Positions 1 to 7,841 of a stretch of DNA of 64,000 nt are shown here, piece after piece. The stretch is from positions 310,001-374,000 of the forward strand of contig JBMNHQ010000001.1 in assembly GCA_050950465.1 (NCBI GenBank), written 5' to 3'. The notes under the pieces are model-generated. The model saw nothing but the letters and a program-made list of their open reading frames with translations. It did no database searches and was not told where the DNA came from. Every line of letters begins with the position of its first letter. Position 1 is the first letter of the stretch. This DNA comes from CAZRIZ01 sp050950465. GTDB lineage: Bacteria > Patescibacteriota > Saccharimonadia > Saccharimonadales > Saccharimonadaceae. The position numbers were made by a program, and so were the translations under genes.

Positions 1-166
1 AATTAACCTTGATGCAATCGCAGCCAACTAACTTTAGTTAACCAGTTTTGATGTGATCTCGACTGACTAACGCTTGGCCAATTAATTTTGATGTAATCGC
101 CACTAACTAGTTGCTAGCCAACCAACTTTGATGTGATCGCAGCCGATTAGCAGTTTAGTCAATTCT
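1..166. repeat. Degenerate tandem repeats, ~40 bp period
   Basis: Four imperfect copies of a unit containing TTGATGTGATCGC, with copies of that core starting at about 9, 48, 88 and 128. Each is followed by a CTAAC-like stretch and then a C/A-rich tail. The spacing is 39-40 bases and the segments between the cores are also similar to each other, so this is a diverged tandem repeat rather than a CRISPR array. It may continue to the left of the window. No open frame crosses it. Function unknown. Confidence 0.7.
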
Positions 167-714
167 TCTAGCCCTAGAAGCTGCTAGCTAGTCTCAGAAA
201 GAGGAGTACCGACTAACTTACCGAAGTAGGCTAGAGCAAGTGACTCAACTAACAAAGTTGTTCAAGGGTTGCTTGAATGGACCTATCAAGTAAGTAAACT
301 TACTAGGTAGGCACTAACTAACAGCTGCTAGGACTAGTGTCCAATTACCAAATTGTAATGGATGCACTAGATTTCACACAGGTTTATTCAACCAGTTTTA
401 TCTAAAACACCGTATTCATTACTAGACCAAAGTAGGTGAGACTCGACTAACCAAGATTTCAAAGCGGTAAGGCTCAGAAACCAAGTAGCTAGCAAGCTAA
501 CTGACCAAGCTGACTACCAGTTTATTAGTAGTTAACCGATCAACTGGGGTAGGGAAGATAGTTTTTAAGGCTACCAGCCATTCCAGTCTATAAAACTCCG
601 ATTGAACTAAGATAAACAGTTTCCTACTTACCTAGCCAGATAGAGCCGAAGCATCAAGATAGTTTTTAAGGCTACCACAATGTTTCGATTAAATTACCCG
701 CAGGAAGCTTTAAT
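167..714. other. Non-coding stretch with a 22-bp direct repeat
   Basis: No ORF of useful length is seen on either strand. The stretch is rich in CTAAC/CTAG words, like the tandem repeats to its left. One clear direct repeat stands out: a 22-base segment containing GATAGTTTTTAAGGCTACCA occurs at about 555-576 and again at 656-677. I see no tRNA, rRNA, DnaA-box cluster or transposase. It could be decayed sequence, or the far leader of a leftward gene outside the window. Confidence 0.5.
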
Positions 715-740
715 TAAAAAAGTCTCATGTTGCCATGAGG
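715..740 (-). terminator. Rho-independent terminator (leftward)
   Basis: Read on the minus strand this is CTCATG-GCAA-CATGAG (a GNRA-type loop) followed directly by a run of six T. It closes the short leftward unit that starts at the promoter at 865-893. Confidence 0.7.
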
Positions 741-768
741 ACCAATTAACTAATAACTAAGTTTACGA

Positions 769-852
769 CTAATTTGTCTTTGGTTTTTGTTTGGCAATTT
801 TTGTTTTGAAAGTTTGAAAGGTTCGCGTTGGTGAGAAGCGGTGTGCTTTCAT
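769..852 (-). CDS. Tiny basic ORF (27 aa), function unknown
   Basis: A 27-codon frame beginning MKAHRFSPTRTFQTFK and rich in Lys, Arg, Thr and Gln, with no acidic residue seen. It starts 12 bases after the -10 of a consensus promoter and ends shortly before a clean terminator, so promoter, ORF and terminator form a self-contained unit of about 150 nt. I do not recognise the protein. The transcript could instead be a small RNA in which the frame is fortuitous. No Shine-Dalgarno sequence is visible, which fits the near-leaderless starts common in this window. Confidence 0.4.
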   Translation of the reverse strand: MKAHRFSPTRTFQTFKTKIAKQKPKTN

Positions 853-864
853 CAACGTGTCTTT

Positions 865-893
865 ATAATAGCACAAGCATTTTAAAATGTCAA
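865..893 (-). promoter_or_regulatory. Consensus sigma70-type promoter (leftward)
   Basis: On the minus strand: TTGACA, a 17-base spacer, TATTAT. It drives the short leftward unit that ends at the terminator at 715-740. Confidence 0.75.
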
Positions 894-987
894 CACTTTT
901 TTGCAAGATTCTTGAAAAATGTTCAAGTTGCATCTGTTAAAATGTTGTTTATTTAATATGGACTAATCGCAAAATAGCTAGTGATGA

Positions 988-1058
988 TATAATATAAGTA
1001 TTCGAGTGAAAAGAAAACTTGTTTTCTTTTCCGAGGATATGAAGTATTACATGATAAT
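988..1058 (+). promoter_or_regulatory. Hairpin-promoter element, copy A (upstream of argS)
   Basis: First copy of a recurring element. It runs TATAAT (988-993); an outer stem TATTC/GGATA (G-T pair allowed); the internal loop GAGT/CCGAG; a perfect inner stem GAAAAGAAAAC/GTTTTCTTTTC around a CTTG loop; the dyad ATGAAGTATTACAT; and GATAAT (1053-1058), which sits 11 bases before the argS ATG. Other copies are at 11964-12034, 12029-12106, 54016-54101 and 54706-54771. Either the first TATAAT makes a structured 5' leader, or the second is the working -10 and the hairpin lies upstream as DNA. Confidence 0.65.
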
Positions 1059-1069
1059 ATATTTGTTTT

Positions 1070-2728
1070 ATGGAATTGGTGCAAAAACAACTAGGCAAGA
1101 TCATACAGAAACTATATAGCCAATCGGTTGAGCCAGAATTGTCTCGACCCAAATCAGAGTTTGGTGACTATGCTACTAATGTAGCTTTAATTCTGGCTGG
1201 TAAGCTAGGTAAAAAACCACATGATATCGCCGAGGAGATAGTAGCTGAACTAAAAAGTCAGGTAGGGTTGGCGGAAGTGACAGTGGCCGGACCGGGGTTT
1301 ATTAATTTGCGTTTGTCCGACGAGACCTTAGTTAAAGCTTGGCAAATCGAGCCAATGCAAATATATACTGACAAAACAATTATCGCTGAATATTCTGACC
1401 CAAATCCATTTAAGGTTCTGCATGCTGGGCATTTTTATACTAGTGTGGTGGGCGATGTGATTGCCAATTTAATTGAGGCGGCTGGTGGTAGGGTTTATCG
1501 AACTAATTTTGGTGGTGATGTTGGCTTGCACGTTGGTAAAACGCTTTATGGTATAGTACAAGACTTGGGTGGTGAATTGCCTGAGAAAATGGCTGAGGTT
1601 GCAGAGGGCGAGCGTGCTGAGTGGTTGGGTAAATGTTACGTAGTTGGCACGCGAGCTTACGAAGATGACGAAAAGGCGAAAGCACAGATTACCGAATATA
1701 ACAAAGCAGTTTACCAGATGCATGCCGATAATGATCACGTTTCACCGCTGGCGCAAATATATTGGTTAGGACGAGAGTGGAGTTATGATTATTTTCAGGC
1801 GTTTTACGACCGAATTGGCTCACATTTCGATAAATTCTACCCTGAAAGCGCCACGGCCGAGCGAGGGTTAAAAGAGGTTAAGGCACAAATTGGTAAAGTT
1901 TTTGAAGAGTCTGATGGTGCGATTGTTTTTCGAGGTGAGAAATTTGGTTTACATACGCGAGTTTTTATTAATCGAGAAGGTTTGCCGACTTATGAAACTA
2001 AGGACGTTGGTCTATCTTTCATGAAATATGATGACTACAAATTCGATAAATCGATTATTATAACCGGTAACGAACAGAAGCAGTATATGGAAGTGGTACT
2101 GAAAGCAATCGAGCAATTTGCGCCGGAATTAGCACTTAATACTACACATTTGACACACGGTTTAGTCAAGTTGGCGGGTGGGGTTAAGATGAGTAGTCGC
2201 AAAGGCAACTTTCTTCGAGCGGTGGATATTTTAGATTTGGCTATCAAGGCCAACGAAGAACAAAATGATTCGAGTGATGAGCGTGTGGCTCTTGGAGCAA
2301 TCAAGTATTCTTTCCTCAGACCACGGATTGGCGGTGACATTATTTATGATCCAAAAGAAGCGGTCAGTTTAGTTGGCAATAGTGGGGTTTACTTGCAATA
2401 CGCCGGCGCTCGTGCCTGCTCAGTTTTGCGCAAGACTAACTATACTTCTGGTGATATAAAATTAGATTTTGATACTCTAGAGCGACCGTTGGCAGTGAAA
2501 CTAGGTAAGTATCATGAGGTAGTTAATCAAGCCGTGCAGGAGTTGTTGCCACATTTGGTTTGCAATTACCTGTATGAACTAACGCAAACATTTAGTCATT
2601 TCTATGAGCATGCCCCAGTGATCGGACATGAACGCGAAGCGATTCGTTTGCGTTTAGTAGCAGAATTTCGTGATAAATTATTTGCTGGTCTAAAATTAAT
2701 TGATATTATTCCGTTGGAGGAAATGTAA
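1070..2728 (+). CDS. argS: Arginyl-tRNA synthetase
   Basis: Class I aminoacyl-tRNA synthetase that charges tRNA-Arg. The 552-residue protein has a short N-terminal ArgRS-type additional domain (about 1-75), a HIGH-type motif seen as HAGH in FKVLHAGH, a KMSSRKG loop near residue 375, and a C-terminal DALR-type anticodon-binding helical domain. The length is near the usual 550-600. The start ATG lies 11 bases after a GATAAT, with no clear Shine-Dalgarno, so a very short leader is likely. Its stop overlaps the ATG of orn by one base (ATGTAATG context), so the two are translationally coupled. A hairpin-promoter element precedes it. Confidence 0.95.
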   Translation: MELVQKQLGKIIQKLYSQSVEPELSRPKSEFGDYATNVALILAGKLGKKPHDIAEEIVAELKSQVGLAEVTVAGPGFINLRLSDETLVKAWQIEPMQIYTDKTIIAEYSDPNPFKVLHAGHFYTSVVGDVIANLIEAAGGRVYRTNFGGDVGLHVGKTLYGIVQDLGGELPEKMAEVAEGERAEWLGKCYVVGTRAYEDDEKAKAQITEYNKAVYQMHADNDHVSPLAQIYWLGREWSYDYFQAFYDRIGSHFDKFYPESATAERGLKEVKAQIGKVFEESDGAIVFRGEKFGLHTRVFINREGLPTYETKDVGLSFMKYDDYKFDKSIIITGNEQKQYMEVVLKAIEQFAPELALNTTHLTHGLVKLAGGVKMSSRKGNFLRAVDILDLAIKANEEQNDSSDERVALGAIKYSFLRPRIGGDIIYDPKEAVSLVGNSGVYLQYAGARACSVLRKTNYTSGDIKLDFDTLERPLAVKLGKYHEVVNQAVQELLPHLVCNYLYELTQTFSHFYEHAPVIGHEREAIRLRLVAEFRDKLFAGLKLIDIIPLEEM

Positions 2729-3288
2729 TGGCAAAACGTGATATAAATAAGTCTAAGCTAATCTGGTTAGATCTGGAAATGACTGGCCTGGACCCAACTA
2801 CTGATAAAATTTTAGAGCTAGCGCTAGTAGTGACCGATTGGCAATTGCAAGAAACCGGTACGCTAGAGTTAGTAGTTAAACAGCCAACTGAGTTTGTTAA
2901 AAAGTGTTTTCAGGCATCATTTTGGCAAGAACAGTCTGAGGTGGCGGCAGCTTTACTGGCGCAAAATGAAAATGGTTTGCCCTTAGAGGAAGTGGAGGAT
3001 AAAATTATTCAATTTGTTCAGCAACAGTTCTCAGTTGATAATCCATCTGGTGATATAATACTGGCTGGAAATACTGTACGGGTAGATCGAGCTTTTGTTG
3101 ACGAGTATCTACCTAGATTTGCCGAATATTTACACTATCGCACATTGGACGTCAGCTCATTTAAAGTTCTATTTGATGCGCGCTATGGTAAAATTTTTCC
3201 AAAAGCGGAAGATCATCGGGCGTTGTCGGATATTCGTGGCAGTATTGCTGAACTTAAATATTTTATGCGTTTCATCAAGGAGAAATAG
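2728..3288 (+). CDS. orn: Oligoribonuclease (DEDD exonuclease)
   Basis: 3'-5' exoribonuclease that degrades short RNA oligomers to mononucleotides in the cytoplasm. The 186-residue length is typical of Orn. Exo I is seen as WLDLEMTGLDP near the N-terminus, and the Exo III motif EDHRALSDIRGSI near the end supplies the late His and Asp. It overlaps argS by one base at its start and the next gene by one base at its end, so three genes form one tight operon. A DnaQ-family proofreading exonuclease is the alternative, but the length and the WxDLExTGLDP signature favour Orn. Confidence 0.9.
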   Translation: MAKRDINKSKLIWLDLEMTGLDPTTDKILELALVVTDWQLQETGTLELVVKQPTEFVKKCFQASFWQEQSEVAAALLAQNENGLPLEEVEDKIIQFVQQQFSVDNPSGDIILAGNTVRVDRAFVDEYLPRFAEYLHYRTLDVSSFKVLFDARYGKIFPKAEDHRALSDIRGSIAELKYFMRFIKEK

Positions 3289-3671
3289 TGCTAAAACCAG
3301 AGTTCGAAACTGTTTTGCGTGATAAAATCTCTCAATTGGATGATGTGGTTCTGGATCAAACAACGCTAGAGGGTCATGATATCTTTCGATTAAATCCCGA
3401 AAGATATCAGGTTGATAACGTCAATCAGTTGAATTTCGCTATTATTAAGCGCAAATCTCGTCCGTTGCTTGTTGATTTAGCTTGCGACTTCAATCTGTCA
3501 CAAAATTTACAGACTAAATATGAATCAGTTGTACCATCAAAGATAATGGATGAGGCAACTTGGATTCGAATCATCGGCTCAGGTATTCCTACTGAATCTG
3601 AGATTATAGAATTACTGCACTTAGCTTATCACTTGACTGAGCAGGCATTTAATTTAGAGTCAACTCTTTAA
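3288..3671 (+). CDS. MmcQ/YjbR-like small protein
   Basis: 127-residue protein with a GTG start inside the orn stop codon (TAGTG), so it is the third gene of the argS operon. The C-terminal part (VVPSKIMDEATWIRII, then an acidic helix ending near AYHLTEQAF) resembles the end of the MmcQ/YjbR family, a CyaY-like fold with proposed nucleic-acid binding. That assignment rests on pattern recognition only. The 3' end overlaps the convergent gene at 3649-4239 by 23 bases. No membrane segment or signal peptide is seen. Confidence 0.6.
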   Translation: MLKPEFETVLRDKISQLDDVVLDQTTLEGHDIFRLNPERYQVDNVNQLNFAIIKRKSRPLLVDLACDFNLSQNLQTKYESVVPSKIMDEATWIRIIGSGIPTESEIIELLHLAYHLTEQAFNLESTL

Positions 3672-4239
3672 GTTGTGTTTTGATTTGCTCCAAGTCATTT
3701 ATCCCCTGAGTCAAAAGCGTTCTTAATTTCTCACCTTTGGTGCGGTCGAGTAGCTTCTCTTGTTCGGTTATGATTAGATCAATTTGATAAGAAACCTGAA
3801 TCACATAAGTGCGATCGAGACGATTGTTTAGCTCCGCTAAGTCAAAAGCTTGTGTAACTTCAGATAGATTAGCATCTCGACTTTTAGCTTCTTTTTTAAT
3901 CTGGTTCTTAGGCGTATTAGCTTGATAATAAGCTTCACCATCGCGGTTAAAATTAGTTAATGTGACTGATAGACTGCTATTTAGGCTACGTAGCGTAGTG
4001 TCATCAATCATATTATGATAATGCTTGGTAATTTTTTCCATCGAGCGAGTTCGCGCTAAAACTTGTCTGATATTGATTGGCTTCGGCGCATTGGCTGATA
4101 TAATCACAAAAATAATCAAAGCTAACGCTAATAGCGCACCGCCAATCAATAGAAGCTTAATACTGATAGGTTTCTTTTCGGGCGCGTTGTTTAGTTGACG
4201 AATAAATTCTTGTGAATAATTAGATTCATTTCCAGCCAT
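3649..4239 (-). CDS. Single-pass membrane protein, unknown
   Basis: 196 residues. A polar N-terminus of about 22 residues precedes one strong transmembrane segment (about 26-49, rich in Leu/Ile/Ala). An extracytoplasmic helical region of about 145 residues follows, with charged coiled-coil-like character near the C-terminus (EQIKTQLKEL). No catalytic motif is recognised. It is transcribed divergently from dnaG, with only 64 bases between the two starts, and convergently with the yjbR-like gene. Function unknown; an envelope role is inferred from topology only. Confidence 0.75.
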   Translation of the reverse strand: MAGNESNYSQEFIRQLNNAPEKKPISIKLLLIGGALLALALIIFVIISANAPKPINIRQVLARTRSMEKITKHYHNMIDDTTLRSLNSSLSVTLTNFNRDGEAYYQANTPKNQIKKEAKSRDANLSEVTQAFDLAELNNRLDRTYVIQVSYQIDLIITEQEKLLDRTKGEKLRTLLTQGINDLEQIKTQLKELTLN

Positions 4240-4290
4240 GTATCTATTTAAGCATAAGTTTTAACAGTAGTAAAGAGTAAGTTTTTATTG

Positions 4291-4296
4291 TATACT
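4291..4296 (+). promoter_or_regulatory. -10 box of a probable leaderless dnaG mRNA
   Basis: TATACT ends seven bases before the dnaG ATG, and no Shine-Dalgarno lies between. Transcription from this box would begin at or next to the A of the start codon. The -35 is weak. Confidence 0.55.
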
Positions 4297-4303
4297 GAGG
4301 CTA

Positions 4304-6037
4304 ATGAACGACGCCAAAGAGGAAATTCGCGAACGACTGGCGATTGAAGATGTGATAGGCGAGTATATCGAGCTGAAACGAGCAGGGCGTAATTTTAAAG
4401 CTCTGAGTCCTTTCAATCAAGAAAAAACCCCTAGTTTTATGGTGTCGCCAGATAAGAAGATTTGGCATGACTTTTCGAGTGGTAAAGGGGGTGATATTTT
4501 TACTTTTGTAATGGAAATGGAAGGTTATGACTTTCCCGAGGCCCTAAAGCACTTAGCGCGCAAAGCTGGGGTGGAGCTTAAACAATATAGTTCGGCTAAT
4601 AGCAAACGAATTGCTCAGCGTAAGGCTCGAGAACGACAGATGTATGAAGTGGCCACGAAGTTCTATCAAGTTTGTTTAGCGCGCAATGGTCACGCACTGG
4701 ACTATGCCTTAAAACAACGCCATTTAACACGTGATACTCTACGTGATTTTTCGATCGGCTATAGTCCCAATCTGAAAGACTCCTTGGTGCGATTCTTGTC
4801 TAAACAGGGCTACAGTCAAAATGAAATTATTCAAGCTGGCTTAACTAATCAATATGGTGGTGATTTATTTCGTGGTCGTTTGATGATCCCACTGTCCGAT
4901 CAAAATGGCCAAGTGATTGGCTATACAGGGCGCGGGCTGGAGGCCGATTCAATTCCAAAATATCTCAATACGCCAGCTACGCTACTTTATGATAAGTCGC
5001 GTCATGTTTTTGCTCTGTTTCAGGCTAAAGAAGCAATTCGTAAGTCCAATCAAATTGTAGTGGTTGAGGGCAATATGGATGCGATTTCGTCGCATCAAGC
5101 AGGCGTAAAGAATGTCGTCGCCACCGCTGGCACGGCCATGACGGTGGTGCATCTCAAAACTTTGGCGCGTTTTGCGAGTGATGTACGCTTGGCCTTTGAT
5201 AGTGACGATGCTGGTTTGCGGGCGACTGAGCGAGTGATTGAATTGTCGCAAGGCTTAGCAATTGATCTAAGAATCATTTCTATGCCAGATTCGGCTAAAG
5301 ATCCAGATGAACTGATTAATCAAGATATTAGATTGTGGCAAAAAGCGATAAAACAAGCGGTGCCAGCAGTCGACTGGCTGATAGCGCAATATTCACGACA
5401 TTATGACCTTAAAGCTGTACCAGGTAAGCGTGACTTCAGTCGTAAATTGATGGCGACAGTACGTAAGTTGATTGATCCAGTGGAGCGCGAAGCCTACACT
5501 AATAAAATTGCGGAAATGCTAGAGATTTCGGTTGAGGCGCTCTTAGAGCAGACTAAAATTAACCGAAAATCAACTCGACGCAAGCGTCCTGCCAAAGAAG
5601 TCACCAATAGTGGTATTGATGAATATATTTATCAAGATAATCTGTTGGCTTTGGCGATTATCAGTGCCGAGGCGCGTCGACAGCTGGCAAAGCTTGATAG
5701 TAAGATGCTAGTAGGTGAGGAGCGTAAGGTTTTGGCGGAGTTTTTTGCTAAACAACCAACTAAGCCTAGTAAACTAAAGGCTAGTGACTTGCCAAAATCA
5801 GTGGTTCGTGCTAAAGTTTTGATGTTAAGAGCCGAGGAGCAGTTTAGCTCTTGGAAAATCGGCGAAATAAAGGAACAAGTGGCTCATTTAATCGAGCAGA
5901 CAAAGATTGATTATCAAAAACGAGAAACACAAAAATTAACTGAAGCCTTGCGCCAAGCCGAAGCTGTCGGTGATGAAAAATTGGCAAAGGATTTGAGTAT
6001 TCAGTTAAATGAAATTATCAAACAAACCAAAAAATAA
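4304..6037 (+). CDS. dnaG: DNA primase with degenerate zinc domain
   Basis: Makes RNA primers at the replication fork. The 577-residue protein has the N-terminal CHC2-type module (about 1-95), the DnaG catalytic core and a Toprim domain (VVVEGNMDAISSHQAG and later AFDSDDAGLRA, supplying the Glu and Asp metal ligands), then a helical C-terminal part for DnaB contact. In the first module the usual zinc ligands are replaced: the canonical CPFHxEKTPSF reads SPFNQEKTPSF, and the later Cys pair reads DFSSGKGGD. The fold signature is kept but zinc cannot bind in the usual way. It is followed nine bases later by rpoD, the classical macromolecular-synthesis pairing. Confidence 0.95.
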   Translation: MNDAKEEIRERLAIEDVIGEYIELKRAGRNFKALSPFNQEKTPSFMVSPDKKIWHDFSSGKGGDIFTFVMEMEGYDFPEALKHLARKAGVELKQYSSANSKRIAQRKARERQMYEVATKFYQVCLARNGHALDYALKQRHLTRDTLRDFSIGYSPNLKDSLVRFLSKQGYSQNEIIQAGLTNQYGGDLFRGRLMIPLSDQNGQVIGYTGRGLEADSIPKYLNTPATLLYDKSRHVFALFQAKEAIRKSNQIVVVEGNMDAISSHQAGVKNVVATAGTAMTVVHLKTLARFASDVRLAFDSDDAGLRATERVIELSQGLAIDLRIISMPDSAKDPDELINQDIRLWQKAIKQAVPAVDWLIAQYSRHYDLKAVPGKRDFSRKLMATVRKLIDPVEREAYTNKIAEMLEISVEALLEQTKINRKSTRRKRPAKEVTNSGIDEYIYQDNLLALAIISAEARRQLAKLDSKMLVGEERKVLAEFFAKQPTKPSKLKASDLPKSVVRAKVLMLRAEEQFSSWKIGEIKEQVAHLIEQTKIDYQKRETQKLTEALRQAEAVGDEKLAKDLSIQLNEIIKQTKK

Positions 6038-6046
6038 GGAGATGTT

Positions 6047-7060
6047 TTGAGTAAAGCTAAACGGACAAACAATTTTGATGAAATCGAAATTGACACCAAA
6101 AACAATGACAATATTGAAGAAGAGATTGTTGGTGAAGAAGAGCCGGACGCTGAAGATCTTTCCGATGATGAGCTAGAAGATATCGTTCGTAGTTCGACTG
6201 CACCAGATCAGTTGCTTGATGAGATTGCCGACGATTCAGTACGACTTTATTTACATGAGATTGGTAAAATTCCGCTTTTAACAGCCGAAGAAGAGATTGA
6301 TTTGGCGCTAAAGATTCGTGAGGGTAGTCAGCGCGCCAAAGATAAAATGGCTGAGGCAAATATGCGTTTGGTAGTATCAATTGCTAAGCGCTATACGGGT
6401 CGCGGATTGGATTTTCTCGATTTAATTCAAGAGGGTAATACTGGTCTTCTACGTGCTGTTGAAAAATTCGATCCTGATAAGGGCTTTAAATTCTCGACTT
6501 ATGCCACTTGGTGGATTCGTCAAGCGATCACCCGAGCAATTGCCGATCAAGCTCGTACGATTCGTATTCCAGTGCACATGGTGGAAACCATCAATAAATT
6601 ACTGCGTACCCAACGTCGCATGACTCAACAGCTCAATCGTGAACCAACTATGGAAGAACTGTCTAAAGAGTTAGAGATGGAGCCAGAGAAAATTGAATAC
6701 ATCATGAAAATCAAGCAAGATATTAGCTCGCTTGATGCCGCAGTGGGACGTGATGGCGAAGAAGATGATTCAGTTTTAGGTGATTTTATCGAAGACGAAG
6801 ACACTGCTACACCAGAAGAGTCGGCCACATCTGAGTTACTGCGTGAGCAGATTACGGGCATTTTAAATACTCTATCTGATCGTGAGCAGAAAATCGTGCG
6901 TATGCGTTTTGGTTTAGATGGTGGTAAAACTCATACTCTGGAAGAGGTGGGACAAGAATTTGCTGTTACTCGCGAACGTATCCGTCAAATCGAAGCTAAG
7001 GCCTTAACTAAATTACGCAAACATAAAGATTCGAAAAAACTTTACGAGTATCTTGATTAA
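6047..7060 (+). CDS. rpoD: Primary sigma factor RpoD
   Basis: Housekeeping sigma70 factor. The 337 residues comprise an acidic N-terminus (to about 60, in place of a full region 1.1), region 1.2 (DSVRLYLHEIGKIPLL), region 2 (RLVVSIAKRYTGRG, DLIQEGNTGLLRAVEKFD, YATWWIRQAITRAI), region 3, and region 4 with its HTH (VTRERIRQIEAKALTKLR). The start is TTG at 6047, chosen because AAGGAGA lies just upstream and no in-frame ATG lies near. It is co-transcribed with dnaG and followed by a strong terminator. The TTGACA/TATAAT promoters in this window fit recognition by this factor. Confidence 0.95.
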   Translation: MSKAKRTNNFDEIEIDTKNNDNIEEEIVGEEEPDAEDLSDDELEDIVRSSTAPDQLLDEIADDSVRLYLHEIGKIPLLTAEEEIDLALKIREGSQRAKDKMAEANMRLVVSIAKRYTGRGLDFLDLIQEGNTGLLRAVEKFDPDKGFKFSTYATWWIRQAITRAIADQARTIRIPVHMVETINKLLRTQRRMTQQLNREPTMEELSKELEMEPEKIEYIMKIKQDISSLDAAVGRDGEEDDSVLGDFIEDEDTATPEESATSELLREQITGILNTLSDREQKIVRMRFGLDGGKTHTLEEVGQEFAVTRERIRQIEAKALTKLRKHKDSKKLYEYLD

Positions 7061-7080
7061 AATAGAGTCTGTATTTAATA

Positions 7081-7109
7081 AAAAACTCTCCTACTAGAGG
7101 AGAGTTTTT
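7081..7109. terminator. Bidirectional rho-independent terminator
   Basis: AAAAACTCTCC, a 7-base loop, then GGAGAGTTTTT. It serves rpoD on the plus strand and the gene ending at 7127 on the minus strand. Confidence 0.85.
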
Positions 7110-7126
7110 GGTTCACATTAAATCCC

Positions 7127-7738
7127 TTATTGAGCTGTTGCGGTATATATTACTGTACCGGTGTAGGTGCCAGTTGGCTTGGTGGTATCAACGTTCATGG
7201 CGTACCAAACATCATAAGCGTCACCACCACTAACGCTTGGTTGATTAGAACTGCCGATGTTATCGGGTGAGTCAGTTGTTGGTATCGCGGCAAAAGTTAG
7301 GGTGGTGTCTTCGGCGCTAGATAGTACTACACTTGGGCCAGCACCAAATTCACCAACATCATCAACGCGGTAGCCCCATCTGTTTTTAGCTAGAGTTGCT
7401 GGAGAGGTTTGTGTCCCGTTAACGGGGGCAATCGTTTCTGTACCACCCTCGCGAGTTAAGTTCTGATTTGTACCGTTCATCGCGATAGTTAAATTGTAGC
7501 CAGTCGAATGATTGCTATTAATTATTACGGTATCTTTTGCACTTGAGATGCGCGATTCAAGCCCAACTGGAGTGACGCTAATATCGATTTCACTACCTGT
7601 TGATATTGTGATAACCGAACTAACTGTTCCTTTAATGGTCGTAGTGTTTGACGCTGCCAATACACCTGTTATGGGTAGAGCTAGACTAGCAGTGACTGCT
7701 AGACTAGCACCGATTAATTTTAGTTTGTTTGTTTTCAT
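7127..7738 (-). CDS. Secreted protein with 'WGYR' surface domain
   Basis: 203 residues. There is a clear signal peptide (Lys-rich start, hydrophobic core, likely cleavage after VLAA near residue 30), then a beta-rich domain. That domain contains STGYNLTIAMNGTNQNL, WGYRVDDVGEFG and a C-terminal YAMNVDTTKPTGTYTGTVIY. The same domain ends the 1307-residue protein next door (NGYDLKLSMIS, WGYRVDGIGGFG, YGMKVDPTKPAGDYTNKVVY), so the two are partly paralogous and probably work on the same surface. A good ribosome-binding site (AAAAAGGAAT) precedes the ATG. The domain is loosely reminiscent of WxL-type beta domains; exact family not assigned. Confidence 0.8.
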   Translation of the reverse strand: MKTNKLKLIGASLAVTASLALPITGVLAASNTTTIKGTVSSVITISTGSEIDISVTPVGLESRISSAKDTVIINSNHSTGYNLTIAMNGTNQNLTREGGTETIAPVNGTQTSPATLAKNRWGYRVDDVGEFGAGPSVVLSSAEDTTLTFAAIPTTDSPDNIGSSNQPSVSGGDAYDVWYAMNVDTTKPTGTYTGTVIYTATAQ

Positions 7739-7841
7739 TATTTTTTATTCCTTTTTCATTAATTTTTGTTTTTCAGATTATTTTTCGCTCAAATTTATTA
7801 ATCTGGTGAGCGAGGCTGATAGACAAAAGACTGTTTCATTG

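Noticed and set aside
1..166. Possible CRISPR array (regular 40-base spacing)
   Set aside because: The cores are not identical and the segments between them are similar to one another, which is the reverse of a CRISPR array. There are no cas genes near.
1..900. Replication origin in the repeat region
   Set aside because: No cluster of TTATCCACA-type DnaA boxes and no dnaA or dnaN gene nearby.
3169..3363. Minus-strand ORF across the orn/yjbR-like junction
   Set aside because: It overlaps two coupled genes entirely, has no start context and matches no pattern.
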